Assembly: GCA_023387655.1 (NCBI GenBank)
Contig: JAEWHR010000002.1
Location: 1-47,051, forward strand
Length of the DNA stretch: 47,051 bases
Source: Bacillota bacterium
GTDB taxonomy: Bacteria; Bacillota; Clostridia; Lachnospirales; Lachnospiraceae
Direction: 5' to 3'
Shown: positions 8,970 through 18,366 of the stretch, piece after piece
Position numbering within the stretch: position 1 is the first letter of the stretch
Layout: each line of letters opens with the position of its first letter
The notes under the pieces: generated by a model
What the model saw: only the letters and a program-made list of their open reading frames with translations
Database searches by the model: none
Told to the model about the DNA's origin: nothing
Made by a program: the position numbers and the translations under genes

Positions 8970-10784
8970 TTAGATTTGCCTTAAATCTTTTAAAAACTTA
9001 GGGTTTTTCAGAATTATATTACCTATCAGATGGCATAACAACTCTAAATTATTAATATCAACTGCAGACATCTTAGATTTTTTAACTGTTCTTTCCAAGG
9101 ATATTAAGCCAATAATATCGTCTTCTTTTTTTATCATAATCTGCATAACAAACGTTAATTTTTGTCTCATAAATATTTGATAAGCTTGCAACGATTTACT
9201 GATGTTCATATTATCTAGCACAATAACACCATTTGCAGAAAAGTTGTCCAGATATCCTTGTTCTAACAAATATTTAGCATTCTTATCTTCAGAATAGGTT
9301 GTCCCCCAATGCATCATTAAAGGTAAATCTTTTCCGTAGTAGACATTAATCTTTTCAAACTGATAATTTTCACCTAACTTATGAAAAACCTCTTCGATCC
9401 CTTCCTCTTGCTTTTCAAACAAAGAATGTATCATTTCAGAAAATATTTTTGTATTATTACACCCCGCGTATGATGTATCCATCGAAAGAGGAGTACCATT
9501 CGAAAACTTACAACTTATATCTCCATGTTTAAGAGGATTATAGATGATATATCGATTTTTTCCCTTTTCCTTAGCAAGATATAAGCTATAGTCCGCTTTC
9601 TGAAAAAGTTCCTTATATGTAACACCATCGGTAGGATATTCTACACAACCCATGGAACATGTAACATGAATATTATTTTGAGAACCAATGTAGGCATAAG
9701 CAACATTCTCTCGTATTGCCTTTAATACATTTCTTAAACTTTTATCGTCGTCCACATTTTCTAATATAGCAAATAACTCATCTCCGCCTATTCTTCCAAC
9801 AACGCCATGATCACCAACCATCTTTTTCACAATGTTAGTAACTTTTACAATAGCTTCGTCACCAAACATATGACCATAAGTATCATTGATTGTTTTAAAG
9901 TTATCAACATCCAAGATTAAAAATCGGAATTTTTCCTTACCAGCATATTGGATTTTTTGTTCTGCAAGCTGAGTTATCGCTCTTTTATTTAATAATCCTG
10001 TAAGCGCATCTCGATTCATTAAGTCAGAAAAGAAATCTTCTTTTCCATCCTCGGTTAATTTTTCAAACTCAATGACACCTACAATCCTTGCTAGTTTCAT
10101 CTTTTCATGAGCTGCGCTACCTCGAATAATCCAACGAACTTCTTCTTTTCCCTTTGTTATTATACTATTGATAAGCTGGTAGTAAAAATTAGATTTTCCC
10201 TCCATTAGGTCTTCACACATACTACCAAGAATACCTTTGTCCTTTTCTTTGACATAACCATTGTCTAATACTTCTTTTTTCCACAGAAGAAGAGGTTGTT
10301 GTGCTACAATTACCTCTTGATTTCCACTCATCCAATAATATGTAAGGATCGTTGTATTCACATCATAAGAAAAATAAAGATTATGAGATAAGCTTAAAAT
10401 AGTACGATAATCCATAATCTCATACTTTTGCTTTGATATTACTTGTTGAAATGCCTTAATATTATAAAAACGTATTTGATATAGCACTCCATCTATGTAA
10501 GGAATCCCTAGATTCTCTACAGTATAATAGGTGATATAAAACTCTCCGTCTTCTAGTCGTATTTGTAATGTTCCATTCTGAACTTCATTTTCATTTAAAT
10601 TCCGAACAATACGACAAAAATCTTCCTGGTCCTCTGTATGTATTAGCATGAGAAGAGAATAAGGATAGCATTTTCCTTCATCAATAATGCGATAGATACC
10701 TTCGTCCCCTACCCTGATACGAAAATCACTATCAAAGGTAGCACATCCCACATATGCTCTTGTCAGTATCATATTATCTTCCAT
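8970..10784 (-). CDS. Diguanylate cyclase (PAS-like / GGDEF / GAF-like)
   Basis: Predicted to make cyclic di-GMP from two GTP. The 604 residues comprise an N-terminal ~250-residue sensory part with PAS-like character, a GGDEF domain (~residues 260-425) beginning RDALTGLLNKRA with FLILDVDNFKTINDTYGH, and a C-terminal GAF-like region (~440-600). The signature reads RIGGDELF, with Leu in place of the usual Phe; the catalytic GGDE is kept. The RxxD inhibitory I-site expected a few residues upstream is absent (GDHGVV instead), so product feedback is probably weak. No membrane segment. Monocistronic, with start supported by AGAGG 7 bases upstream. It may act opposite the HD-GYP protein at 41434. 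Confidence 0.92.
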   Translation of the reverse strand: MEDNMILTRAYVGCATFDSDFRIRVGDEGIYRIIDEGKCYPYSLLMLIHTEDQEDFCRIVRNLNENEVQNGTLQIRLEDGEFYITYYTVENLGIPYIDGVLYQIRFYNIKAFQQVISKQKYEIMDYRTILSLSHNLYFSYDVNTTILTYYWMSGNQEVIVAQQPLLLWKKEVLDNGYVKEKDKGILGSMCEDLMEGKSNFYYQLINSIITKGKEEVRWIIRGSAAHEKMKLARIVGVIEFEKLTEDGKEDFFSDLMNRDALTGLLNKRAITQLAEQKIQYAGKEKFRFLILDVDNFKTINDTYGHMFGDEAIVKVTNIVKKMVGDHGVVGRIGGDELFAILENVDDDKSLRNVLKAIRENVAYAYIGSQNNIHVTCSMGCVEYPTDGVTYKELFQKADYSLYLAKEKGKNRYIIYNPLKHGDISCKFSNGTPLSMDTSYAGCNNTKIFSEMIHSLFEKQEEGIEEVFHKLGENYQFEKINVYYGKDLPLMMHWGTTYSEDKNAKYLLEQGYLDNFSANGVIVLDNMNISKSLQAYQIFMRQKLTFVMQIMIKKEDDIIGLISLERTVKKSKMSAVDINNLELLCHLIGNIILKNPKFLKDLRQI

Positions 10785-10997
10785 TCATTCACCTCTTAGA
10801 GATATCTATATCAATAAGTTTGATTTAAAATCACCAAGCCAACTTTTCAGTATCGCATCTGTAAGCAAAAGCACGGAGATTTTTTTCTATATACTTCCTT
10901 ATTATAGCATACTAAAAATAAAAATCAAATTTTTCTGTGACTTTTGACCTAGAAATAGAACATTTTTGTCAACTTTTTCTTTATTGGTTAGAAAAGA

Positions 10998-11036
10998 AAA
11001 AAGATACAATCATTTTTTAAATGATTGTATCTTTTT
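10998..11036 (-). terminator. Terminator of nrdD
   Basis: An 18-bp perfect stem (arms 10998-11015 and 11019-11036, core AGATACAATCATT) with a 3-base loop. T-rich sequence follows in the minus direction, 47 bases after the nrdD stop. Confidence 0.92.
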
Positions 11037-11082
11037 CTATCTCATCGTTATTTCATAAGTCACATTATTTCACATGTGATAT

Positions 11083-13488
11083 CTAGTGCATAACACATGT
11101 ACTTTCTGTATCCACAAACTGCTTTATGTTGGAAGCATTCACATATTTCGTTACCATTCCTTCTTTTACAACTAATAAGGTAGGAGCTTGCATAATATGA
11201 TAATGCTTCGCTAACTCAATATTCTCCTCTGCATCTACTACTTGATAATCAAAACCATCCAAATATCCTTTTACTAGTTTACAATTCGGACATGTTTTTG
11301 TCGTAAATAAATAACAGCCATCTTTTGATAGCTCCACTTCGCTATCATCTAGATTAATTGTAACAGCAGCTTCCTCAAAACCATGATCTACAATATGCAA
11401 ATCATCGGTATTCAATGCCTTCGATAGATTGTACTCTACTCTATTTTTATATTCTTGTGACTTTCCTTCATTCCAGTTTAGTACTGGTCGATAATATCCG
11501 GTAATTCTACTATATACCTCCGCCTGCTCACCACACTCTGGACAAACAAAGCTCTCTCCTTTAATATAGCCATGATTTTTACAGATCGAATAGGTTGGTG
11601 ACATCGTATAGTAAGGTAATTTATAATTTTCTGATATCGTTCGAACTAATTTAGCGGCAGCTTCCCAGTCTGGTAATTTTTCACCTAAGAAAGCGTGGAA
11701 TACGGTACCAGAAGTATATAAAGTCTGTAACTGGTCCTGAACATCAAGTGCAGAGAAGATATCATCCGTGTACTCTACAGGAAGATGAGAACTATTGGTA
11801 TAATAAGGTGTATCTCCTTCTTTTCCAGCGGTCTTAATATCTGCCCAACGTTTTCTATCATGCTTTGCAAGACGATAGCTTGTAGATTCGGCTGGTGTTG
11901 CTTCTAAATTATAAAGATCTCCATATTCCACCTGATAATCACTGAGACGTTCTCTCATATGATTTAATACTTCCACAGTAAATTGCTGAGTTTTCTTATC
12001 AGTCATATCTTTACCAAGCCATCTTGCATTCAACCCAACTTCATTCATACCAATCAATCCGATGGTAGAGAAATGATTATCAAACGTACCGAGATAACGT
12101 TTTGTATACGGATATAATCCTTCTTCTAATAATCTCGTAATAATCTTTCTCTTTACCTTCAAGGATCTCGCTGAGATATCCATCATACGATCAAGTCTTT
12201 GGTAGAATTCCTTTTCATTTGCTGATACATATGCAATTCGTGGCATATTAATGGTAACAACACCAACCGAACCGGTACTTTCACCGCTACCAAAGAAACC
12301 ACCCGTCTTTTTACGTAATTCACGAAGATCAAGTCTTAAACGACAGCACATGGAACGAACATCACTTGGCTCCATATCAGAGTTAATGTAATTAGAAAAG
12401 TAAGGCGTACCATACTTAGCTGTCATTTCAAATAACAATCGATTGTTCTCTGTATCTGACCAATCAAAATCTTTTGTAATGGAATAAGTAGGAATTGGAT
12501 ATTGGAATCCACGTCCGTTCGCATCACCTTCGATCATAATTTCAATGAAGGCTTTGTTCACTAAATCCATCTCTTTCTTACAATCCTTATATTTAAAATC
12601 CATCTCTTTTCCGCCGACAATACATGGCAATTCCGCTAAATCATTTGGTACTGTCCAGTCTAACGTAATATTGGAGAAAGGTGCTTGTGTTCCCCATCGA
12701 CTCGGTGTATTTACACCGTATATAAAGCATTGAATACACTGCTTTACTTCTTCATAGCTTAAATTGTCAACTTTTACAAATGGAGCTAGGTAAGTATCAA
12801 AAGAGGAGAACGCTTGTGCTCCAGCCCATTCATTCTGCATGATACCTAAGAAGTTAACCATCTGGTTACATAGTGTGGAAAGGTGCTTTGCTGGAGATGA
12901 GGTGATTTTCCCTGGGATTCCACCAAGACCTTCTTTAATAAGTTGTTTTAAAGACCAACCGGCACAATATCCTGTTAACATGGATAAATCATGAATATGA
13001 ATGTCAGCGTTACGATGTGCATTTGCAATTTCTTCATCATAAATCTCTGATAACCAATAGTTCGCAGTTATTGCTCCAGAATTATGTAGAATTAAACCTC
13101 CGACAGAATAAGTAACTGTTGAATTTTCTTTTACTCTCCAGTCCTCTTCCTTAACATACGTATCTACAATTTCTTTATAATCCAAAATAGTAGATTTCAT
13201 ATTACGTATTTTTTCCCTATTCTTACGATAAAGAATATAGGCTTTTGCTACATCGGTATATCCAGATTGCTCAAGTACATGCTCAACACTGTCTTGAATA
13301 TCTTCCACTGTAACCGTACTATCTTTTAATTTGGTTTGAAAATCTGATGTAACACGCAAGGACAACAAATTAGTAATATCCTCGTTATAAAGTTTTTGCG
13401 TAGCATTGAATGCTTTCGCTATGGCACTACTGATTTTTGAAAGCGCAAATTCGGCTATTTCACCATCCCGTTTCACAACTTTAATCAT
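11083..13488 (-). CDS. nrdD: Anaerobic ribonucleoside-triphosphate reductase with fused C-terminal thioredoxin-like domain
   Basis: Class III glycyl-radical reductase producing dNTPs without oxygen. The 801 residues begin with an ATP-cone (IKVVKRDGEIAEF..), then the barrel (GVNTPSRWGTQAPFSNITLD, MCCRLRLDLRELRKKTGG). A Cys-rich zinc segment (SICKNHGY..FVCPECGE) and the glycyl-radical loop RITGYYRPVLNWNEGKSQ follow. After the normal end, ~75 extra residues form a redoxin domain with active-site CPNC (KTCPNCKLVKGYL) and the cis-Pro segment MQAPTLLV, ending in a further Cys. The ATG at 13488 has GGGAG 8 bases upstream; an ATG at 13521 lacks a site. The activase NrdG is not in the window. NrdR-type boxes lie upstream. 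Confidence 0.97.
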   Translation of the reverse strand: MIKVVKRDGEIAEFALSKISSAIAKAFNATQKLYNEDITNLLSLRVTSDFQTKLKDSTVTVEDIQDSVEHVLEQSGYTDVAKAYILYRKNREKIRNMKSTILDYKEIVDTYVKEEDWRVKENSTVTYSVGGLILHNSGAITANYWLSEIYDEEIANAHRNADIHIHDLSMLTGYCAGWSLKQLIKEGLGGIPGKITSSPAKHLSTLCNQMVNFLGIMQNEWAGAQAFSSFDTYLAPFVKVDNLSYEEVKQCIQCFIYGVNTPSRWGTQAPFSNITLDWTVPNDLAELPCIVGGKEMDFKYKDCKKEMDLVNKAFIEIMIEGDANGRGFQYPIPTYSITKDFDWSDTENNRLLFEMTAKYGTPYFSNYINSDMEPSDVRSMCCRLRLDLRELRKKTGGFFGSGESTGSVGVVTINMPRIAYVSANEKEFYQRLDRMMDISARSLKVKRKIITRLLEEGLYPYTKRYLGTFDNHFSTIGLIGMNEVGLNARWLGKDMTDKKTQQFTVEVLNHMRERLSDYQVEYGDLYNLEATPAESTSYRLAKHDRKRWADIKTAGKEGDTPYYTNSSHLPVEYTDDIFSALDVQDQLQTLYTSGTVFHAFLGEKLPDWEAAAKLVRTISENYKLPYYTMSPTYSICKNHGYIKGESFVCPECGEQAEVYSRITGYYRPVLNWNEGKSQEYKNRVEYNLSKALNTDDLHIVDHGFEEAAVTINLDDSEVELSKDGCYLFTTKTCPNCKLVKGYLDGFDYQVVDAEENIELAKHYHIMQAPTLLVVKEGMVTKYVNASNIKQFVDTESTCVMH

Positions 13489-13564
13489 GTGTACTTCTCC
13501 CTTCTTACCTACATTGTTCATTAATAAATTTTAGCAGAAAGAAATCGTAACGTCAAGGATAACT

Positions 13565-13609
13565 ACAATATATATTCTGTGATTTTAGTCCTACCACTAT
13601 ATATTGTGT
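13565..13609 (-). promoter_or_regulatory. Pair of NrdR-type boxes upstream of nrdD
   Basis: Two AT-rich palindromes, ACAATATATATTCTGT (13565-13580) and CCACTATATATTGTGT (13594-13609), resemble the NrdR consensus acaCwAtATaTwGtgt. The second fits almost fully and the first differs at two positions. Their centres are 29 bp apart, near three helical turns, and they lie 77-121 bases upstream of the nrdD start. NrdR is the known nucleotide-sensing repressor of ribonucleotide reductase genes. Confidence 0.8.
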
Positions 13610-13618
13610 TTATAGCAA

Positions 13619-13676
13619 AAGTCCAGAAAACAGCATAAACACACGGTTTTCGTTATGTTTCGCTTCTTCTGGACTT
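13619..13676 (-). terminator. Probable terminator of the TPR-hflX transcript
   Basis: Arms AAGTCCAGAA (13619-13628) and TTCTGGACTT (13667-13676) pair exactly; inside, CATAA and TTATG can add a second stem. Only a short T-run follows on the minus strand, so strength is uncertain. It lies between the hflX stop and the NrdR boxes. Confidence 0.65.
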
Positions 13677-13764
13677 CTTAATATATATAAAATAATTTTT
13701 TTATTAGATAAATTTTCACTTGTAAGGCTCTAATAAAAGCCAATTTAAAAAACTTAATGTACTT

Positions 13765-15021
13765 TTATTTACTTCGAATCAACTGGCTTGCAATATCCTT
13801 TGGAACATAAGCTTTCACAAAAATACCATCTTCTTGATATTCTTCTTCTAATAGCTGCCCATACTTACGGATAAGTTGTATGCTTCCGGCTTCTTGATAT
13901 GAAAATGTATGCTCTAATAAAACTTTTGCCTCTCTTAATACTTCTTCTATAAGATTTAAAAGTTCTACTATACCTTCTCCTTGCTTAGCAGAAATTTTTA
14001 CGGTTTTATCTGCCTTTAAATCCTTCATCGGCTCTTCTTCATTCACAAGATCTTGTTTATTAAAAACAGTAATCACAGTTTTATCCGTTACTTGTAACCT
14101 TTTTAATGTTTCATAGACAATATGCATCTGTTTATAAGCCTGAGGATTCGAAGCATCAACCACATGTAAGATAATATCGGCATACCTTGCTTCTTCTAAG
14201 GTTGAACGAAAAGCTTCAATCAAATGGTGTGGTAGCTTTCTAATAAAACCAACCGTATCCGTGAGCAGTACCTGCTGTCCACTTTCTAAGACAAGATTTC
14301 TAGTCGTAGGATCAAGGGTTGCAAATAGCATGTTAGCCTCTAACACATCCGCCTCTGTAAGGCGATTTAATAATGTGGATTTTCCAGCGTTGGTATAACC
14401 AACGATTGCTACTACCGGAACTGGATTCTTCATACGAAGAGAACGCGCAACTTCTCTGTTTTTCTTGATATCCTCTAGTTCTCTATTTAATTGAGCTATT
14501 CTGTCCTTAATTAAACGACGATCAATCTCTAATTTCTTTTCACCAGGTCCTCTCGTACCTATACCACCACCAAGTCTTGATAAAGAATTTCTCATACCAA
14601 TTAACCTGGTAGAACGGTATTTTAATTGAGCTAATTCTACCTGAATCTTACCTTCTCTTGTGCTAGCATGTTGTGCAAAGATATCTAATATAATCATTGT
14701 ACGATCCATAACCTTTGCTTGTAATGCATCTTCCAGATTTTTTAATTGAGCAGGTGATAATTCATCATCACAGATAATACCAGTTGCACCTAACTGTTCA
14801 ATTAAAAGTCGGATTTCCTCAATCTTACCCTTGCCTACATAAGTACCTGGATGAATACTTTCACGATTTTGTATGACTCTTCCAAGCGTTATGGCTCCAG
14901 CTGTCTCTACAAGTTCCATAAGCTCATCAACTGACTCTTCTGTATCATCATTATCGTTATCGCTGACGGCTACTAGAATTACTTTCTCTTTCTCATCCTT
15001 AATCTCATATAATTCTGCCAT
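13765..15021 (-). CDS. hflX: Ribosome-associated GTPase HflX
   Basis: GTPase that binds 50S/70S ribosomes and rescues or splits stalled ribosomes under stress. Its N-terminal HflX domain (TAGAITLGRVIQNRESIHPG, GKGKIEEI, DELSPAQLKNLE) is followed by a coiled glycine-rich linker (GIGTRGPGEKKLEIDRR). The G domain follows: G1 GYTNAGKST, G3 DTVGFIRKLPH and G4 NKQD. The 418 residues are normal. The AAGGAGG lies 13 bases before the ATG, which is unusually far, and overlaps the end of the TPR gene; no better in-frame start was found. It follows the TPR lipoprotein gene by 18 bases and is probably co-transcribed with it. Confidence 0.96.
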   Translation of the reverse strand: MAELYEIKDEKEKVILVAVSDNDNDDTEESVDELMELVETAGAITLGRVIQNRESIHPGTYVGKGKIEEIRLLIEQLGATGIICDDELSPAQLKNLEDALQAKVMDRTMIILDIFAQHASTREGKIQVELAQLKYRSTRLIGMRNSLSRLGGGIGTRGPGEKKLEIDRRLIKDRIAQLNRELEDIKKNREVARSLRMKNPVPVVAIVGYTNAGKSTLLNRLTEADVLEANMLFATLDPTTRNLVLESGQQVLLTDTVGFIRKLPHHLIEAFRSTLEEARYADIILHVVDASNPQAYKQMHIVYETLKRLQVTDKTVITVFNKQDLVNEEEPMKDLKADKTVKISAKQGEGIVELLNLIEEVLREAKVLLEHTFSYQEAGSIQLIRKYGQLLEEEYQEDGIFVKAYVPKDIASQLIRSK

Positions 15022-15039
15022 AACTACTAGTTGTCCTCC

Positions 15040-16278
15040 TTATGGTTTGTCTACTGTATCAGATGCTCCATTCTGCTCTGACTGACTTGTATCTGTTTCA
15101 TTACTAGCCCCCTCAACTCTGGTCTTTAGGAAAGTGGCGTCCTTTTGAGCCTCAACATCATCCGGATAACGTTTGAGATATTTCTTCATTTTCTCATATG
15201 CTTCGTTAAAGTCTCCGGTCTTTTCTAATAGTATAATCTCGTTTCTTAAAAGTTGTTGTTCTATCGATACATCTGTGTATTTTTTTGCTTTCTTTAAACA
15301 AGTTTTAGCCTTTTCATACTCTTCTTCATTAAGATAACAAGTCAACAGTTGGTTATAAAACATTGCAGAAACCGTACCATTGGATTCTTCAAATGTCTCA
15401 AAATACTCAATTGCCTGTTTATAATCCCCTTTTGCAATACTAATTTCTCCAAGGAAATAGTTCGCTTCAATATAACCATTTTTTAATGACTGCTCTAACT
15501 GTATCATTGCATGATCATAATTTTTTTGATAAAAATAAACCTTAGCTAACTCATAACTATCTTTCTCTGAGTGAACAGGAAGTTCGGCTGCAATTTTTAA
15601 CACCTCTTCTGCTTCGGCTGTACGAGAAAGTTCTTTTAATGCAGCATACTTTCCAAAATAAAGGTCAAAATCTCCTTTGGATAATTCTATAGCCTTATCA
15701 TAATCTTTGATACTCTCTTCATAATTACCAAGAATTCTGTTAATATTCGCTCTCGCATTATAAATCGCAGCATCATCTTTTTGAGTTTCTAAAATTTTAG
15801 TATAGATTTTAGAAGCCTCTTCTAAATTCCCACTTCTTTCGAGGGCATTTCCTTTATAATAAAGAATATCAGTATCTAATTCCTTCATTTCTGTGATTCC
15901 CAGTGCTAAGTCAAAATTTTTTATCGCCTCTTCATAAGACTGCGCATATAAATTAGCTATACCTATTCCACGATAAGCCTTCTTATTATTTTGTTTTACG
16001 ATAGCAATCTCTTTCTCCATCAGAATTCTTTGGAATTCCTTAATAGCGTCCTCATATCTTCCCAATTTAATTAGTGTAAAACCATAATCTAAGTAATATT
16101 CTGCCTTATCTGGATTTGCTTTAATTGCATCTATAAAACTATCCTCAGCCTTTTCATATTCACCAGCTTCATAATAGGACAACGCTTTGCTATAACTTCT
16201 ATTTGCCTTACTTAATCCACATCCGCTGACAACAAGCGATAAACATAGTACCGCTAGGAATGCTTTTTTCTTCTTCAA
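15040..16278 (-). CDS. TPR-repeat lipoprotein
   Basis: Secreted, lipid-anchored scaffold of unknown partner. The signal sequence KKKKAFLAVLCLSLVVSGC contains a lipobox (VSGC), so the mature protein starts at that Cys on the outer face of the membrane. About eight to ten tetratricopeptide repeats follow (for example ALSYYEAGEYEKAEDSFIDA and AIKEFQRILME), then a polar Ser/Thr/Asn tail. An ATG at 16287 abuts its GGGAGG with no spacing. The TTG three codons later (16278) has 9 bases of spacing and is preferred here. It shares a short gap with hflX, but no functional link is evident. Confidence 0.88.
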   Translation of the reverse strand: MKKKKAFLAVLCLSLVVSGCGLSKANRSYSKALSYYEAGEYEKAEDSFIDAIKANPDKAEYYLDYGFTLIKLGRYEDAIKEFQRILMEKEIAIVKQNNKKAYRGIGIANLYAQSYEEAIKNFDLALGITEMKELDTDILYYKGNALERSGNLEEASKIYTKILETQKDDAAIYNARANINRILGNYEESIKDYDKAIELSKGDFDLYFGKYAALKELSRTAEAEEVLKIAAELPVHSEKDSYELAKVYFYQKNYDHAMIQLEQSLKNGYIEANYFLGEISIAKGDYKQAIEYFETFEESNGTVSAMFYNQLLTCYLNEEEYEKAKTCLKKAKKYTDVSIEQQLLRNEIILLEKTGDFNEAYEKMKKYLKRYPDDVEAQKDATFLKTRVEGASNETDTSQSEQNGASDTVDKP

Positions 16279-16432
16279 TGTTTCCATCCTCCCTTTTTAC
16301 CATAGGTTAACGATTATTGTCATTATATAATTTTTTCTTCCTATACACAAGGGTCGTAGGTTGAAAAAAGAAAATCGCTGTTTCAACATCTTAGTTTAAT
16401 CTTATGAAAACATGTAGCAACAAGGTAATATG

Positions 16433-16497
16433 AAAAAGGACAAAAGAAGTATTCCTATCAGAAGCTTATCCTTCTTTTGGAATGTTTCTTTTGTCCT
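16433..16497 (-). terminator. Terminator of the radical-SAM / flavodoxin transcript
   Basis: AGGACAAAAGAA (16437-16448) pairs exactly with TTCTTTTGTCCT (16486-16497), with a further ATTCC/GGAAT pair inside. TTTTT follows on the minus strand. It lies ~110 bases after the radical-SAM stop; the rest of the 317-base gap holds only the imperfect direct repeat at 16508-16597. Confidence 0.85.
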
Positions 16498-16507
16498 AAT
16501 ATCCATA

Positions 16508-16597
16508 AAGACTTAATGTATTATCAAATTTTAATTATATGCCGTGATATAAATTAACAAGTTGTGTCACTATAAGACTTAATGTATAATCAAGTTT
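16508..16597. repeat. Imperfect direct repeat
   Basis: AAGACTTAATGTATTATCAA at 16508 recurs as AAGACTTAATGTATAATCAA at 16574, 66 bases apart, just 3' of the radical-SAM gene. Only one of twenty bases differs. No further structure or function was recognised. Confidence 0.6.
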
Positions 16598-16604
16598 AAA
16601 TCCA

Positions 16605-17813
16605 TTATAAAAGGAAAGAAGAGAGTTCTCTCGAAATAGTATTGCCCCAAAAAATTCCTTTTGTTGTTAGCTGATATGTCGTACCCTGTTTTTCTACCAT
16701 CTTATGTTCCATCAACTGATCTAAAAACATTTGATACTTCTCCTTACTACTATAAAGCTCCTCATTCCTTGGTAATATAGTTGTTTGAATATCCCCTTTA
16801 AAGCAGACAATATCTTTGTACGTATCCTTAAACAACATAGCCTTTCTATCTTGGAAAGAATTAATACTTTCCTCATATTCCACTAAATTAATAGGATTCA
16901 TCATAGCAAGTCCATGAATGGAACCACCTGCACCTGCTCCAAGCGGTAAGGTGTCCGCACCATGATGACGATTCATAATATACTTATACTTATCTTTCTT
17001 TACCATCTTCGTTAGTTCTAAGAATTTGAAACCTGCTTTTTCCATGTGTTCTACAATGGCAAAAAACATCATCTCATCGTTCTTTTCCCCTTGGGCATTA
17101 TCAATAGTAGTCTCCTTCATATTAATTAAGGAATACATGGAAAACCCATCCAAGTCAAGAGAGATTATTTTATCAAGATCAGCATATAGACTTTCCATGG
17201 TCTGATTTGGATAATTATAGATGAGATCCATACTAACCGTAACACCCTGGAAGCTTTTTAATTTTCTTAAACACTCATACGCTTTCTCACCACTTCCAAT
17301 ACGTCCCATTAACGTTCTTCCATGATCATCGAAAGTCTGTACTCCTACAGAGAATCGGTTTACTCCTTCCTCTACCAGTACGTTCATCTTCTCTTCTGTT
17401 AATTGTGTCACTGTTGTTTCTATTGTGAACTCTGCATCGTCAGTAAAGTGAAAATACTGTTTTAAAGCTCTGAGAATTTTTCTTAACTCTTCAGAAGATA
17501 AGGTAGTCGGAGTTCCTCCCCCAAAATATACTGCGTCAAATACTGTTCCTTTTATATAGGAAAGCTTTGCATAGTTCTCAATCTCACGTACAATATTATC
17601 TGCATAGTCTTTGTTAGGCTTTTGTAGGCTTCGTCTCATGTTACAGAAACTACAAATCTTTGTACAAAAAGGTACATGAATATATATTGTTGATAATTTG
17701 TCATCTTTCCTTCTATCTTCTGTTAATACCTCTACCATTGGCTTTGGACCTATCACATATTTCATTCCATCTGCCATAGCACTGTGATGTGTTTTAATTC
17801 TATTCTGAAACAT
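16605..17813 (-). CDS. HemN-like radical SAM enzyme, possible anaerobilin synthase (HmuW/ChuW type)
   Basis: A radical S-adenosylmethionine protein of the coproporphyrinogen-oxidase-like superfamily. The [4Fe-4S] motif is CTKICSFC (CxxxCxxC) after IYIHVPF, followed by the HemN-type blocks YFGGGTPTTLSSEEL, FSVGVQTFDD and a PLGAGAGGSIHG loop. The AGAGG wording rather than AGAHSY, plus its place beside a flavodoxin and a heme/siderophore-type importer, favours the HutW/ChuW/HmuW group that opens heme without oxygen. True HemN (heme synthesis) and HemW (heme chaperone) are the alternatives. The ATG at 17813 (AAAGG 10 bases upstream) overlaps the flavodoxin stop by 14 bases, so translation is coupled. 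The frame is open further upstream without a site. Confidence 0.82.
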   Translation of the reverse strand: MFQNRIKTHHSAMADGMKYVIGPKPMVEVLTEDRRKDDKLSTIYIHVPFCTKICSFCNMRRSLQKPNKDYADNIVREIENYAKLSYIKGTVFDAVYFGGGTPTTLSSEELRKILRALKQYFHFTDDAEFTIETTVTQLTEEKMNVLVEEGVNRFSVGVQTFDDHGRTLMGRIGSGEKAYECLRKLKSFQGVTVSMDLIYNYPNQTMESLYADLDKIISLDLDGFSMYSLINMKETTIDNAQGEKNDEMMFFAIVEHMEKAGFKFLELTKMVKKDKYKYIMNRHHGADTLPLGAGAGGSIHGLAMMNPINLVEYEESINSFQDRKAMLFKDTYKDIVCFKGDIQTTILPRNEELYSSKEKYQMFLDQLMEHKMVEKQGTTYQLTTKGIFWGNTISRELSSFLL

Positions 17814-18318
17814 AGATAGATAACCTTTCTTCAAATAACTCTGCTGCAGACTCAATGTCAGCTTTACTTGGGTGTTTTTTTGCGATTTCATAGCGAAGTC
17901 TTTTTTCTGGAGTTACACCATGTGGATTGTCTGCTGGTAATTTTTCAAACATCGCAATAATTTTCTCATCTAATTTTCCTTGACAAATATACTTAGCAAT
18001 TACCGTATTGTTCTCTTTTACTATGTTTTCTCCATTCACTAATGATTGCCATGCATGTTCAGTATCTGGCCAATAAGCTAGCGTAGCAAAAAGTCCAACT
18101 TTCTTCCCTTTAATCGTAGAAAGGAATTTCTTTGATTCCTCATTTGGACCAGACTTATCTACCCAATAACCCACAAGAATGATGTCATACTCCTCTATGT
18201 TTTCTACCTCTTTCATGGGTAAAATTGTCTTATTCTCTATAGAAAGCCCTTGATAGATACCTTCTGCTAATTTTTTTGTATTTCCTGTTTTACTAGAATA
18301 AGTAATTAATGTCTTCAT
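17800..18318 (-). CDS. Flavodoxin-family protein, probable electron donor to the radical SAM enzyme
   Basis: A 172-residue FMN-binding flavodoxin-like protein. The phosphate loop SSKTGNTKKLAEGI follows the first strand MKTLITY, and ILVGYWVDKSGPNEESKKFL and GLFATLAYWPDTEHAW fit the later flavin-contact loops. A ~60-residue C-terminal extension (KYICQGKLDEKIIAMFEKLP..) is typical of the subfamily found with bilin/heme-degradation genes. It overlaps the radical-SAM gene. HmuF of Fusobacterium nucleatum is the described precedent for a flavodoxin serving an anaerobilin synthase, recalled from the literature. AGGGAGG lies upstream of the ATG; 33-bp tandem repeats occupy the leader. Confidence 0.85.
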   Translation of the reverse strand: MKTLITYSSKTGNTKKLAEGIYQGLSIENKTILPMKEVENIEEYDIILVGYWVDKSGPNEESKKFLSTIKGKKVGLFATLAYWPDTEHAWQSLVNGENIVKENNTVIAKYICQGKLDEKIIAMFEKLPADNPHGVTPEKRLRYEIAKKHPSKADIESAAELFEERLSIYVSE

Positions 18319-18366
18319 ATAGAATCCTCCCTGGTAATCTTTTAACTTTTAGAGTTTTTCGATTTT

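Noticed and set aside
16605..17813. Assignment as hemN (coproporphyrinogen dehydrogenase for heme synthesis)
   Set aside because: No other heme-synthesis genes are near, the AGAGG loop differs from the HemW AGAHSY type, and the flavodoxin/importer context fits heme degradation better; left as a family-level call.
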